Of a DNA stretch of 64,000 bases, positions 40,782 through 50,401 are shown in pieces. Location of the stretch: positions 1 to 64,000 of the forward strand of contig DAOULY010000021.1 of NCBI GenBank assembly GCA_034414595.1. The letters run 5' to 3'. Position numbers and translations under genes: made by a program. The notes under the pieces were generated by a model. That model searched no databases, was not told the origin of the DNA, and saw only the letters and a list, made by a program, of their open reading frames with translations. The stretch is from DAOULY01 sp034414595 (lineage in GTDB: Bacteria; Chloroflexota; Dehalococcoidia; SZUA-161; JAUWZY01). Within the stretch, counting starts at the first letter, position 1. Every line of letters begins with the position of its first letter.

Positions 40782-41780
40782 CTATCCGGCTTTCTTGAGC
40801 CAGGGCATCATGTCGCGAAGCTTTCGGCCCACGACCTCTATCTGGTGGTTCTGGTCCTTGCGCCTCAGAGCATTGAACATGGGGCGGCCAGCCTGGTTTT
40901 CCAGAATCCACTCCCGAGCGAAGCTGCCATCCTGAATCTCGCTCAGAATTTGCTCCATCTCGTCCCTGGCCAGATCGTCAATTAGGCGAGGACCTCGGGT
41001 ATAATCGCCATACTCCGCAGTGTCGCTCACCGAATAGCGCATGTAGCTCAGTCCACCCTGATAGATGAGGTCGGTGATCAGCTTGAGCTCATGCAGGCAT
41101 TCGAAGTAAGCGAGCTCTGGCTGGTAGCCGGCATCGACCAGAGTTTCAAAGGCGGATTTGATCAGCGACGAGACGCCGCCGCAGAGAACAACCTGCTCGC
41201 CGAAGAGGTCGGTCTCGGTTTCCTCAGCAAAGGTGGTCTCCAGAACACCGGCTTTGGTGCAGCCGATGCCTTTGGCATAGGCCAAGGCTGTCTTCTTGGC
41301 CTTTCCTGACGCATCCTGATGAATGGCGATGAGCGCCGGCGCTCCCAAGCCCTCGACATAGACCTGGCGCAGCATATGGCCGGGGCATTTGGGCGCTACC
41401 ATAATCACATCGATATCAGCAGGTGGGATAATCTGACTATAGTGAATATTGAAGCCATGAGCGAACATCAGTGTCTTCCCTGCCTTGAGTCCCTTCTCAA
41501 TCGACTGGCAATAGACCTGGGGCTGGAGAGTATCCGGGACCAGCATGACGATGATATCTGCCTCCTGCGCCACCGCATCGGCAGTGGCCACCTTGAGCCC
41601 GGCTTTCTTGGCACTCTTCCAGGGCTCGCTCCCTTTAAGTTCGCCCACGATCACCTGGCAGCCACTATCCTTCAGGTTCTGCGCATGAGCATGTCCCTGA
41701 CTGCCAAAGCCAATAATACCGACGACCTTTCCAGAGAGAAGCTTCAAGTCCGCATTGCGATCATAGTAAATCTGGGCCAT
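40782..41780 (-). CDS. ilvC: Ketol-acid reductoisomerase
   Basis: 332 residues, class I KARI length. The NADPH motif GFGSQGHAHAQNL (about 22-34), the catalytic MVAPKCPGHMLRQVY segment, the metal-binding DLFGEQVVLCGG and the C-terminal LKLITDLIYQGGLSYMRYSVSDTAEYGD are present. It converts acetolactate to 2,3-dihydroxyisovalerate. It follows ilvN by 30 bp. Confidence 0.97.
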   Translation of the reverse strand: MAQIYYDRNADLKLLSGKVVGIIGFGSQGHAHAQNLKDSGCQVIVGELKGSEPWKSAKKAGLKVATADAVAQEADIIVMLVPDTLQPQVYCQSIEKGLKAGKTLMFAHGFNIHYSQIIPPADIDVIMVAPKCPGHMLRQVYVEGLGAPALIAIHQDASGKAKKTALAYAKGIGCTKAGVLETTFAEETETDLFGEQVVLCGGVSSLIKSAFETLVDAGYQPELAYFECLHELKLITDLIYQGGLSYMRYSVSDTAEYGDYTRGPRLIDDLARDEMEQILSEIQDGSFAREWILENQAGRPMFNALRRKDQNHQIEVVGRKLRDMMPWLKKAG

Positions 41781-41810
41781 TGTTGTGTCCTCCCTTTCTA
41801 AGTAAGATAA

Positions 41811-42290
41811 TCAGCCGCGTGTCATGGCTAGGCGACCTGTGCGAGCGATCTCCTTGATGCCGAAGCCCTTGAGCAGCTCGATCAAGGAGCCTATCTTGTC
41901 CTCGTCGCCGGTGACCTCGATCAGTACCGAGTCTGATGAGACATCAACGATGTTCCCCCTGAAGATGTCGACGATCTGAATTATCTCGCTCCTGCCTTGA
42001 GCAGTGGCTTTGACCTTGATCAGCGCCAGTTCCCGGGCCACCATCTCATCCTGAGTGATATCCGATACCTTGACCACCTCGATGACCTTTTCCAGCTGCT
42101 TCCTCACCTGCTCCACGGCAGTAGTGGCACCGTCGACTACGATGGTCATGCGCGAGATCCCGGCGGTTTCTGTGCCGCCAACGGCAATGCTCTCTATATT
42201 AAACCCCCTCCTGCGGAAAAGGCTGGCAATGCGGTTAAGGACACCCGGTCTATCTTCAACTAACGCAAGTATGGTATGCTTAGCCACCAC
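41811..42290 (-). CDS. ilvN: Acetolactate synthase small (regulatory) subunit
   Basis: 159 residues. An N-terminal ACT domain (KHTILALVEDRPGVLNRIASLFRRRGFNI) is followed by the C-terminal ALS_ss domain (ELALIKVKA onward). The subunit activates IlvB and gives valine feedback control. It starts 8 bp after ilvB. Confidence 0.96.
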   Translation of the reverse strand: MVAKHTILALVEDRPGVLNRIASLFRRRGFNIESIAVGGTETAGISRMTIVVDGATTAVEQVRKQLEKVIEVVKVSDITQDEMVARELALIKVKATAQGRSEIIQIVDIFRGNIVDVSSDSVLIEVTGDEDKIGSLIELLKGFGIKEIARTGRLAMTRG

Positions 42291-42298
42291 TCTCTCCT

Positions 42299-44017
42299 TT
42301 ACAGATTGCTGGTCTCTCGTGGGCCAGCTTTGACCTCGATCTCAGGCCTTGGTTCCTCGATGAGCTCAGCTAGGGCAGCACCGGGTGCCACCATAGGATA
42401 AACATTCTCCTCGGGCTCGACTACGAATTCGATAAGAAATGGCCCCGGGTGTGCTATAGCCTTCTTGATCGCCGACACCACCTGCAACTTATCGCTGACC
42501 CTGATACCAGGTAGACCGTAGGCCTCGGCAATCTTGACGAAGTCGGGGCTGCTGAGCGGGGTAGCCACATAGCGCCGGCCATAGAATAGCTCCTGCCATT
42601 GCCGCACCATGCCCAGGTAGCCATTGTTGATGATGGCGATCTTGACCGCGATGTCATCTTGGACTGCTGTAGCCAGCTCTTGGAGCGTCATCTGGAAGCC
42701 ACCATCCCCAGCAATACACCAAACAGTCTCATCGGGGCAGCCCACCTTGGCCCCAATCGCTGCTGGAAGCTCAAAGCCCATTGTCCCCAGCCCTCCCGAG
42801 GAGATCAGGCTGTTGGGCTTGTGGTAACCAAAGTAGCGCGCAGACCACATCTGGTTCTGGCCCACGCCGGTGACCACGATAGCATCTCCCTTGGTCACTT
42901 CATAGATCTTGCTCACCACATACTGAGGGAGCAATCCATCGCTTTCCCTGATAGCATTAGACGGGTGCTCTCTGCGCCAGTCCTCAATTTGCTCGATCCA
43001 GTCGACATGGGTCTGGGCCGTTACCTGTTCCTTAAGCACCTGGAGTACGTTCCTGGCATCGCCCACGATGGGCACATCGACCCTTATGTTCTTACCGATC
43101 TCAGCGGTATCGATATCGATGTGAACGACCTTGGCATGAGGGGCGAAAGCACTGACCTTTCCCGTAGCCCGGTCATCGAACCTCATGCCGATGGCAATCA
43201 CCAAGTCTGAGGCATCAACCGCCAGATTGGCATAAGCAGTGCCATGCATGCCCAGCATGCCCAGGCACAGGATATGACTCTCAGGGAAGCAGCCGATGCC
43301 AAGCAGCGTGGTGATCACAGGTATCTGGGCCTTCTCCGCCAGCTCTCGAAGCTCCTGATAGGCACCTGAGATAGCGATCCCTCTCCCGGCAAGGATTACG
43401 GGCTTCTTGCTCTCGTTAATGAGCTTGGCTGCCTTCCTGATCTGAGATGGGTGTCCTTGAAGCGTCGGCTTATAACCCTGGAGATTGAGCTTCTCTGGAT
43501 AAGAGAAGGAAGCTTCATCAATGAACACATCGCGAGGGATGTCGATGAGCACTGGCCCAGGTCGGCCTGTTCCGGCGATGTGGAACGCCTCCCGAACCAT
43601 AGGGGCCAGTTCCTCAGCCTTGAGCACGAGGTAGTTGTGCTTGGTTATGGGCACGGTGATGCCGGTGATATCGATCTCTTGGAAGGCATCTTTGCCGATG
43701 AATGGCCTGGCCACCTGCCCCGTTATCGCCACTATTGGCGAAGAATCGAGGTGGGCATTGGCAATGCCGGTCACCAGATTCGATGCGCCCGGTCCCGATG
43801 TGGCCAGACAGACCCCGACCTTCCCCGTAGCTCGGGCATAGCCGTCGGCAGCATGCGCCGCTCCCTGCTCATGGCGAACCAGGATATGTCGCAACTGAGG
43901 GTACTGTGGCAGCGTATCGTATAAGGGTAAAACGGAGCCGCCGGGAAAGCCAAAGATTACCTCCACCCCCTCCCTCACCAGGCTTTCACACAGAATCTGA
44001 GCACCTGTCATCTTCAT
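42299..44017 (-). CDS. ilvB: Acetolactate synthase large (catalytic) subunit
   Basis: 572 residues. ThDP enzyme with the catalytic Glu in VRHEQGAAHAADGYAR (about 48), the FAD/PfkB-like middle domain, and the ThDP motif GDGGFQMTLQELATA ... NNGYLGMVRQWQ (about 435-475). The substrate tunnel segment TGPG and WSARYFG are typical. It makes acetolactate from pyruvate. It is 7 bp downstream of ilvD. Confidence 0.97.
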   Translation of the reverse strand: MKMTGAQILCESLVREGVEVIFGFPGGSVLPLYDTLPQYPQLRHILVRHEQGAAHAADGYARATGKVGVCLATSGPGASNLVTGIANAHLDSSPIVAITGQVARPFIGKDAFQEIDITGITVPITKHNYLVLKAEELAPMVREAFHIAGTGRPGPVLIDIPRDVFIDEASFSYPEKLNLQGYKPTLQGHPSQIRKAAKLINESKKPVILAGRGIAISGAYQELRELAEKAQIPVITTLLGIGCFPESHILCLGMLGMHGTAYANLAVDASDLVIAIGMRFDDRATGKVSAFAPHAKVVHIDIDTAEIGKNIRVDVPIVGDARNVLQVLKEQVTAQTHVDWIEQIEDWRREHPSNAIRESDGLLPQYVVSKIYEVTKGDAIVVTGVGQNQMWSARYFGYHKPNSLISSGGLGTMGFELPAAIGAKVGCPDETVWCIAGDGGFQMTLQELATAVQDDIAVKIAIINNGYLGMVRQWQELFYGRRYVATPLSSPDFVKIAEAYGLPGIRVSDKLQVVSAIKKAIAHPGPFLIEFVVEPEENVYPMVAPGAALAELIEEPRPEIEVKAGPRETSNL

Positions 44018-44024
44018 ATCAACC

Positions 44025-45683
44025 TTACCCTCTGAACACTGCTCCTTCGCTCGCTGAGCTAACCTTCTCTATGTAGCGCCTCAGATAGCCCGTCTTCACT
44101 TTGGGCTCAAACGGTGGAAGCTGAGCCAGCCTCTGCGCAATTTCTTCTCCGCCGAGCTCGACTTCGAGCTTATAGCTGGGGATATCTATCTTTATTATGT
44201 CACCATTTCTCAGGGCAGCGATAGGACCACGCTCAGCAGCCTCAGGCGAGGCATGCCCGATGGCAGCGCCCCGCGTGGCCCCTGAAAAGCGGCCATCGGT
44301 CACAAGTGCCACCTTGTCATCAAGCCCCATTCCGGATAGGATCGCGGTTGGCGTCAGCATCTCAGACATCCCCGGCCCTCCCCTGGGCCCCTCATAGCGA
44401 ATGATCACCACCTCCCCCGGGCTTACCGATCCCGACATCAGCCCCCTGGTGGCCTCTTCCTCTGAGTCGAAGATGCGGGCCGGGCCTCGATGCACCTGCA
44501 TGGCCGGAGAGACAGCAGCGCTCTTGACCACCGCACCATCTGGAGCCAGATTGCCAAAGAGCACAGCAATGCCCCCAGTGCTGGAGTGGGGATCGGAGCG
44601 GGAGCGGATGACTTCACGATCCCTGACCTCGGCATTCTCGATATCCTGGCCCAGAGTTCGTCCTGAGACCGTCTTCTTCTCCAGATTTAGCAGGTCTCTG
44701 AGCTCATTCAGCACCGCAGCCATGCCGCCAGCGAGATCCAGGTGCTGGGCACGGTGCTCCCCAACTGGACTCAGCTTGCTCAGATGAGGCGTTCTGGCGC
44801 TGATCTCATTTACCTCAGCAAGAGAGAAATCGATGCCAGCTTCATAGGCTAAAGCCATAAGATGGAGCACAGAGTTGGTGCTGCCACCCAGTGCCAAGTC
44901 AGCGATGAAAGCATTGACGATGGAGTCCTTGCTGATGATATCCAGAGGTCGAATGTCTGCCGCCAGAAGCGCCATTATTTGCCTTCCCGTTTCCCGGGCC
45001 AACTGAATACGCCGACTGTCCACCGCTGGAATGGTGCCATTGCCCATGAGCGCCATCCCCAGCGCTTCGTTCAAGCAGTTCATAGTGTTAGCAGTGAACA
45101 TACCAGCGCAGCTGCCACAGCCAGGGCAGGCAACCTCCTCGAGCTCAGCAAGCTGCTCCTCGGTCATCTCACCTGTAGCCACCTTGCCCACCGCCATGAA
45201 CATGGTGCTCAGGTCAACGGAACTGCCATCTCTCCAGCAACCGGCCAGCATCGGGCCGCCTCCGAGGAATATGGACGGGATATTGAGTCTGACTGAAGCC
45301 ATGAGCATCCCTGGCAGGATCTTGTCACAGCTGGCAACGAACACCAGGGCATCAAAGGCATGTGCCTGGGCCACGATCTCCACCGAGTCGGCGATGAGCT
45401 CCCGGCTGGGCAAGCTATACCTCATGCCGGGGTGGTTCATGGCGATGCCATCGCAGACAGCGATGGTATTGACCTCGAATGGAGTGCCTCCCGCGCTGTA
45501 AACGCCCTCCTTCACCACCTGGGCTATGGCTTGAAGATGCTTGTGGCCCGGGATGACCTCGCTGAAGCTGTTTACGATGCCGACAAAGGGCTGTTCCAGC
45601 TCTTGCGGGCCCAGGCCCAATGCTCGGAACAGCGACCGATGGGGAGCCCGTTCCACGCCTCTTTTTGTTACATCACTTCTCAT
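44025..45683 (-). CDS. ilvD: Dihydroxy-acid dehydratase
   Basis: 552 residues from the ATG at 45683 (GAGG 5 nt upstream); a reading from 45770 would run across the operon promoter. Motifs: the Fe-S cysteines in VASCDKILPGM and CPGCGSCAGMFTANTMN, and the C-terminal GRFSGATRGAAIGH with catalytic Ser. It dehydrates 2,3-dihydroxyisovalerate. It is the first gene of the ilv-leu operon. Confidence 0.97.
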   Translation of the reverse strand: MRSDVTKRGVERAPHRSLFRALGLGPQELEQPFVGIVNSFSEVIPGHKHLQAIAQVVKEGVYSAGGTPFEVNTIAVCDGIAMNHPGMRYSLPSRELIADSVEIVAQAHAFDALVFVASCDKILPGMLMASVRLNIPSIFLGGGPMLAGCWRDGSSVDLSTMFMAVGKVATGEMTEEQLAELEEVACPGCGSCAGMFTANTMNCLNEALGMALMGNGTIPAVDSRRIQLARETGRQIMALLAADIRPLDIISKDSIVNAFIADLALGGSTNSVLHLMALAYEAGIDFSLAEVNEISARTPHLSKLSPVGEHRAQHLDLAGGMAAVLNELRDLLNLEKKTVSGRTLGQDIENAEVRDREVIRSRSDPHSSTGGIAVLFGNLAPDGAVVKSAAVSPAMQVHRGPARIFDSEEEATRGLMSGSVSPGEVVIIRYEGPRGGPGMSEMLTPTAILSGMGLDDKVALVTDGRFSGATRGAAIGHASPEAAERGPIAALRNGDIIKIDIPSYKLEVELGGEEIAQRLAQLPPFEPKVKTGYLRRYIEKVSSASEGAVFRG

Positions 45684-45729
45684 CACAACCTCGGATATCG
45701 CTTGTCTGCAACAGCAAATATTACCTTCA

Positions 45730-45758
45730 ACGGTAGCATGGCTGAGTCTATATGTCAA
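45730..45758 (-). promoter_or_regulatory. Promoter of the ilv-leu operon
   Basis: Minus-strand TTGACA (45758-45753), 17-nt spacer, TACCGT (45735-45730, weak -10). It lies in the 87-bp gap after hpf and gives a leader of about 40 nt before the ilvD ATG. That leader is too short for a T-box or attenuator. Confidence 0.55.
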
Positions 45759-45770
45759 GAGAAAGTACAC

Positions 45771-46301
45771 TCAGCCGAGTTCGGGCTCGATCAGCCCGTA
45801 GTTGCCATCTTTGCGCCGATAAAGAACGTTGAATTGAGCTGCATCCTGGTTATAGAACAGGAAGAAATCGTGCCCCAGGAGCTCCATCTGGTCTATAGCC
45901 TCATCTACGGACATGGGCTTTATTGGAAAACGCTTGGTCCTAACCACCTTGCTCGGCTCCCCCCCAGGCACCAGTCCCTCTCTCAGGGACGATGGCTTCT
46001 TACGCCCGTAAAGCCTACCCTTGTAGCGTTCGATCTGGCGGGCTATCACAGCAGCTACAGAATCTATGGCTGTGTAGACATCAGCAGCACGCTGCTCCGC
46101 CCTGAGTAGGGTGCCCTTGCGATCGACGGTCACCTGGACTACATAACGGTTGTGCAGGGATCTGGTTTTCTCCTCAGTCAGTTCCACACCAACCGTGGTA
46201 ATGCTGGTAAGATGGTTCCCCAACTTGCCCAGCCTTTGCTCAATATAGTCCCTTATCACCTCTGTGATATCCATGTTCTTACCTTTGATCACGAGCTCCA
46301 T
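45771..46301 (-). CDS. hpf: Ribosome hibernation promoting factor, long form
   Basis: 176 residues: an N-terminal HPF/RaiA domain (1-100; VIKGKNMDITEVIRDYIEQRLGKL), a basic linker, and the C-terminal dimerisation domain (about 120-176; RTKRFPIKPMSVDEAIDQMELLGHDFFLFYN). The long form alone makes 100S ribosome dimers in starved cells. It lies 17 bp after comF. Confidence 0.95.
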   Translation of the reverse strand: MELVIKGKNMDITEVIRDYIEQRLGKLGNHLTSITTVGVELTEEKTRSLHNRYVVQVTVDRKGTLLRAEQRAADVYTAIDSVAAVIARQIERYKGRLYGRKKPSSLREGLVPGGEPSKVVRTKRFPIKPMSVDEAIDQMELLGHDFFLFYNQDAAQFNVLYRRKDGNYGLIEPELG

Positions 46302-46318
46302 CTTTCCCTCCCAGCTTA

Positions 46319-47017
46319 TTATACCTCCCTGGCCAAGGTCAGGCCCAAGACGGAGGCAGCACCGGCCTCTTTGAGAGCCAGGGCACAGGCATCTAAGGTA
46401 GCGCCTGTGGTGCAGACGTCATCTATGAGAAGGACTTGCTTCTGGCTAAAATCACGGCCCTTACAGCCGAAGGCACCGCGAACGTTATCGCGGCGGGGAT
46501 CGGCTGCTGTTATCCGCACCTGGGGAGCGGTATTGCGCAGGCGAATCAGCGAGCCCTCAATAACGGGCAATCCGGCAAGCTGCCCCAGCTCTATTGCCAA
46601 CAAGGCTGACTGATTATAGCCCCGCTCCCGCAGCCGTCTGGAATGTAGCGGCACCGCAACTAACACATCAACAGATAACTGGTTAGCGTGCAGATAGTCC
46701 GCTAAAAGCCCGGCTAAAGGCTCGGCAAGAGCCTTTAACCTCTTATACTTGAGTTGTTGAATCGCTTCCCGAGCCAGTCCTTGATACAGAAAGGGAGAGC
46801 GAATGCAGTCGATAGAGAGCGATGATCTACTGCACCGTGAGCACAAAATGCCGGCATTGATGGGGAGGCCACAGCGGATACAGTAGGGGGGATTTAGCCT
46901 GGGCAGCGATTCCGAGCACGGAGGGCAGAGGAAGCCCCCCTCGGTCCCACAGCCAATGCATTTTGGCGGGAACAGCAAGTCGAGAATACTCTTTTTGACT
47001 TGGGTCAGCGTCGGCAT
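46319..47017 (-). CDS. comF: ComF family phosphoribosyltransferase-like protein
   Basis: 232 residues. A zinc-ribbon-like N-terminus (PPKCIGCGTEGGFLCPPC, then YCIRCG and CSRC) precedes a type I PRTase domain with the PRPP loop VLLIDDVCTTGAT (about 192-204). ComF proteins assist DNA uptake and processing during transformation, but orthologues are common in non-competent bacteria. It ends 17 bp before hpf. Confidence 0.92.
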   Translation of the reverse strand: MPTLTQVKKSILDLLFPPKCIGCGTEGGFLCPPCSESLPRLNPPYCIRCGLPINAGILCSRCSRSSLSIDCIRSPFLYQGLAREAIQQLKYKRLKALAEPLAGLLADYLHANQLSVDVLVAVPLHSRRLRERGYNQSALLAIELGQLAGLPVIEGSLIRLRNTAPQVRITAADPRRDNVRGAFGCKGRDFSQKQVLLIDDVCTTGATLDACALALKEAGAASVLGLTLAREV

Positions 47018-47028
47018 AAGATCAAAGC

Positions 47029-47949
47029 CTATAGGGCAGCGCCGATGAGATCGCTGAGATCAGCAATGCCCTCACTTTCCATGAAGCGCTCTATTCCCTC
47101 CAGGACATCGAGAGGGGTCCCGGGGGTTGCCATGCCGGCAGTGCCCACTTGAACAGCACTGGCCCCGGCCATTATGAACTCCAAGGCATCATCGGCACAG
47201 GCAATGCCACCACAGCCAATGACCGGCACCGGCACCTCTTGTGCTACCTTGTATACCATGTAGAGTGCTATGGGCTTGATCGCCGGACCTGATAGACCGC
47301 CGGTGACGCCGCCCAAGACCGGCTTGCGCTCCTTTATATCAATGGCCATCCCTCTCATGGTGTTGATCACAGTCAGGGCATCAGCGCCGGCATCGACCAC
47401 CGCACATGCGATTTCAGCGATATCAGTCACATTGGGCGTCAGCTTGACGATTATGGGTAGGCCGGTCTCCTTCTTCACCGCAGCAGTGACCGCAGCTGCG
47501 GCCTCAGTGCTGGTGCCAAACTCCATACCGCCTGCCTTGACATTAGGACAGCTGATGTTGACCTCAATGCCACTGATACCTTTAACCCCCTCCAGCAGAC
47601 GGGCCAACTCGGCATAGTCCTCAATGCTCTCCCCAGCGATGTTGACCAGCACTGGAACACGCCATCCAGCCCAAGTTGGAGCCTTCTCCTTTATCAAGGC
47701 CTCAATCCCGATATTATCGAGTCCAATAGAATTCAACAGCCCGGCGGCAGTCTCCACCAGACGTGGCTGAGGATTGCCCTGGCGCGGGCTCAGTGTTGTC
47801 CCCTTGCAGATAATAGCTCCCAGCTTCTGGACATCAGACACCTCGGCCTGCTCCATGCCATAGCCGACGGTCCCAGAGGCCGCTATCACCGGATTGGACA
47901 AAAGGAGGCCGCGCTCATTATTTGGTGCTAACTGCACCGATAGACTCAA
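47029..47949 (-). CDS. pyrD: Dihydroorotate dehydrogenase, class 1B catalytic subunit
   Basis: 306 residues. Family motifs NPVIAASGTVGYG, the catalytic Cys in NISCPNVKAGG (about 130), INTMRGMAIDI and GCGGIACADDALEFIMAGAS are clear. The catalytic Cys marks class 1. No PyrK subunit is in the window. It oxidises dihydroorotate in pyrimidine synthesis. It lies in the aroH-to-hpf minus operon. Confidence 0.95.
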   Translation of the reverse strand: MSLSVQLAPNNERGLLLSNPVIAASGTVGYGMEQAEVSDVQKLGAIICKGTTLSPRQGNPQPRLVETAAGLLNSIGLDNIGIEALIKEKAPTWAGWRVPVLVNIAGESIEDYAELARLLEGVKGISGIEVNISCPNVKAGGMEFGTSTEAAAAVTAAVKKETGLPIIVKLTPNVTDIAEIACAVVDAGADALTVINTMRGMAIDIKERKPVLGGVTGGLSGPAIKPIALYMVYKVAQEVPVPVIGCGGIACADDALEFIMAGASAVQVGTAGMATPGTPLDVLEGIERFMESEGIADLSDLIGAAL

Positions 47950-47964
47950 TGTCTCTATCCCTCC

Positions 47965-48516
47965 TTATGGTCGTGACTTCTGGATAGCCCTGACTACAGC
48001 CCGTCCCGCAGCCCTGGCCTCCCTGAGCCCTCGCTCGTCCTGCCTCACCGCACCCTCTTGCCGCGCGTAGGCGATAGCTCCTCCCGCTTCCACCATCCGG
48101 TGCAGGCTGAAGAAGGCGGTCAGGGCAGAAAAAGCGGCCACGCAGCCTGCCCTTTCGGCCACGACCACGATGCCACCGACCTTATTCCGCAGCTTGCGCT
48201 GGTGCTGAAGGGCATAAGTCCGGTCGATAAAGGCCTTCATCTGAGCGCTCACGTTCCAGAAGTAGACCGGCGTGCCCAGGATGATGCCATCGGCAGCCAG
48301 AACCTCGGCATAGATCTGTTGCATATCGTCAGCGACCTTGCACTCCCCGGTCTCTATGCAGGACTCGCAACCATCACAGAAGGCGATATCTTTGCCGTCG
48401 AGATGCAACAGCTTGACATCAGCCCCCAACTCCGCAGCCCCAGCCAGTGCCTCCTGAACCAAGATAGCGGTGTTGCCCTGCTGCCGCGGGCTGCCCACAA
48501 TACCGAGAACCTTCAT
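47965..48516 (-). CDS. Flavodoxin-like NAD(P)H-dependent FMN oxidoreductase
   Basis: 183 residues with a flavodoxin-like fold. GIVGSPRQQGNTAILVQEAL (about 4-23) is the FMN phosphate loop, and CDGCESCIETGECKVADDM is the Cys-rich insert typical of this multimeric flavodoxin family. GTPVYFWNVSAQMKAFIDRT is the isoalloxazine-binding segment. The role could be electron transfer or iron-sulfur related; the substrate is unknown. Confidence 0.9.
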   Translation of the reverse strand: MKVLGIVGSPRQQGNTAILVQEALAGAAELGADVKLLHLDGKDIAFCDGCESCIETGECKVADDMQQIYAEVLAADGIILGTPVYFWNVSAQMKAFIDRTYALQHQRKLRNKVGGIVVVAERAGCVAAFSALTAFFSLHRMVEAGGAIAYARQEGAVRQDERGLREARAAGRAVVRAIQKSRP

Positions 48517-48527
48517 CTGTTAACCGT

Positions 48528-49358
48528 TTACAGCGCCAGATAGGCCTGCTGCAAGAGCAGGGCATCCTCCTCGCGGTTCGGGCTCTCACAGACAACCAGC
48601 CCCTGAACCTGGCGCTCCTTCAACGCCCTGATGAACTCCTGATACTGGAAATCAGACCCCTCGAAATTGAGATGCTTCCTCTCCCCCCCTCTCCCATATT
48701 CGATGCCAGAAACATGAATCATGATATTATCGAGGCCTTCCCTGCCCAGCTTAGCTTCAATCTGGTCCAAGATAGAGAGGAACTCGTCATAGGAGTTGAA
48801 TCCTCCGTTGCGAGCATGCCAGTGGGCGAAATCGACGCAGGGTGCGACTCCTTCCAACTCGGTGCTGAGCCGGAGCAGCTCATCGAGGGTGCCAAACTGG
48901 GAACCCTTGCCCATGACCTCAGGCCGCACCCAGACCCTGTTCCCATGAGCCCTGAGCTCTGCCACTACCTCACCCAAGTTCCGTTTCACCGTCTCATAGA
49001 CCTGAGCAGTGGGCTGATTCAGATAGAAGGCAGGATGAAACACAATGCTCTTACCACCGAATAGAGCGCAGATGCGAGCGGTGTGCAGCAAGCGCTGCTT
49101 GCTTGCGGCCACTTTCTCCGGCTCCTTGGCATTGAGATTGACGAAGTAAGGTGCGTGAGCGGTGAGCGTTATCCCCCTCTTCTGGGCTACCTCGCCCACG
49201 GCATAGGCACTTTTCTCGCTCATCTTGACCCCTTGCACAAACTCGACCTCCATACAGCCGAGTCCAAGCTCATAGACACGCTCGATACCTGCCTCTGTGG
49301 ATTTGACTTTTGTGCTTAGAGGAATCCCCGCCGGGCCGAAGCGCAAGCCTTTTGCCAT
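48528..49358 (-). CDS. AP endonuclease (endonuclease IV-like) TIM-barrel protein
   Basis: 276 residues of the AP endonuclease 2/xylose-isomerase-like barrel. Metal-site residues appear in LTAHAPYFVNL, VFHPAFY, RPEVMGKGSQFG, CVDFAHWHAR and MIHVSG. The Nfo family repairs abasic sites using three zinc ions. The archaeal-type short Nfo relatives are closest in layout, but a sugar-isomerase-like function is not excluded. It is located between the flavodoxin gene and aroF. Confidence 0.85.
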   Translation of the reverse strand: MAKGLRFGPAGIPLSTKVKSTEAGIERVYELGLGCMEVEFVQGVKMSEKSAYAVGEVAQKRGITLTAHAPYFVNLNAKEPEKVAASKQRLLHTARICALFGGKSIVFHPAFYLNQPTAQVYETVKRNLGEVVAELRAHGNRVWVRPEVMGKGSQFGTLDELLRLSTELEGVAPCVDFAHWHARNGGFNSYDEFLSILDQIEAKLGREGLDNIMIHVSGIEYGRGGERKHLNFEGSDFQYQEFIRALKERQVQGLVVCESPNREEDALLLQQAYLAL

Positions 49359-49363
49359 GGCCG

Positions 49364-50401
49364 TTACCCCGCTGGGGTGACTCTGTTCCTCAATTTGCGG
49401 CCAACTGAGGCTGTCACCGCAGCCACCTGAGACATCAGAAGCTCGAAGTTGGCGAAGTTCAGCGACTGGGGGCCATCCTTGAGCGCCTGGTCGGGATTGG
49501 GGTGGACTTCAATCATGATTCCATCGGCTCCGGCGGCGACCGCAGCCAGGGCCAAGGGCCTGACCAAATACCACTGACCCGTGCCATGGCTGGGATCGGC
49601 GATGATGGGCAGATGACTCAGCATCCCGATAAGCGGAATGGCACTGATATCCATGGTATTCCGGGTTTGAGTTTCGAAAGTCCTAATGCCGCGCTCACAG
49701 AGCATCAGCTCCCGATTCCCCTGAGACAGGATATATTCCGCCGACAACAACCATTCCTGAATGGTAGCCGAGAGGCCCCGCTTTAGCAGCACTGGTTTTC
49801 TGGCCTTTCCCACCTCATCGAGCAGGGGGAAATTCTGCATGCTCCGGGTTCCGACTTGAAGGATATCGGCATATCTGGCAACCAGCTCCACATCCTGAGG
49901 TGCCATGACCTCAGTGATGATGGGCAAACCGGTTTCCTCTCTGGCAAGGGCTAAAAGCTCGAGCCCCCGCAGACCCATACCACGAAAGGTATAAGGCGAG
50001 GTGCTTGGTTTGAAGGCGCCACCACGCAGTATATCAGCACCGGCAGCCTTCACCGCGCGTGCCGTCTCCAGGACCTGCTCCTGGCTTTCCACGGCACAGG
50101 GGCCAGCCATGACCACCACTGACCCAGCTCCGATTTCGACATCGCCAACCTTGATTACAGTATCCTGCGGCTGAAACTCGCGGCTGGAGAGCTTGTACGG
50201 CTTGCTGATGGGGATTACATTCTCAACGCCGGGGAGCAGCTCGAATACTTCCCGCAACTCGGGATAGGTTTGTCCCAGAACACCAACTACAGTGCGCTCC
50301 ACACCCCTGGACACCTGCCCCGAGAACCCAGCCTGTGTGATGCGCTCAAGGACATCGTTTAATTCCTTATCACCGGCGTCTGTTTTCATCACAATCAGCA
50401 T
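49364..50401 (-). CDS. aroF: 3-deoxy-7-phosphoheptulonate synthase (DAHP synthase, type I-beta)
   Basis: 345 residues. A ferredoxin-like regulatory domain (1-70) precedes the catalytic barrel with AGPCAVES (about 116), GADILRGGAFKPSTSPYTFRG, LQVGTRSMQNF, KPVLLKRG and CERGIRTFE, plus IADPSHGTGQ. It makes DAHP, the first step of the shikimate pathway. Its start overlaps the aroH stop by one base, so chorismate production and use are coupled. Confidence 0.96.
   Translation of the reverse strand: MLIVMKTDAGDKELNDVLERITQAGFSGQVSRGVERTVVGVLGQTYPELREVFELLPGVENVIPISKPYKLSSREFQPQDTVIKVGDVEIGAGSVVVMAGPCAVESQEQVLETARAVKAAGADILRGGAFKPSTSPYTFRGMGLRGLELLALAREETGLPIITEVMAPQDVELVARYADILQVGTRSMQNFPLLDEVGKARKPVLLKRGLSATIQEWLLSAEYILSQGNRELMLCERGIRTFETQTRNTMDISAIPLIGMLSHLPIIADPSHGTGQWYLVRPLALAAVAAGADGIMIEVHPNPDQALKDGPQSLNFANFELLMSQVAAVTASVGRKLRNRVTPAG

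Noticed and set aside
45684..45770. A T-box or leucine attenuator before ilvD.
   Set aside because: The predicted leader is only about 40 nt and shows no Leu/Ile/Val-rich leader peptide, specifier loop or terminator.
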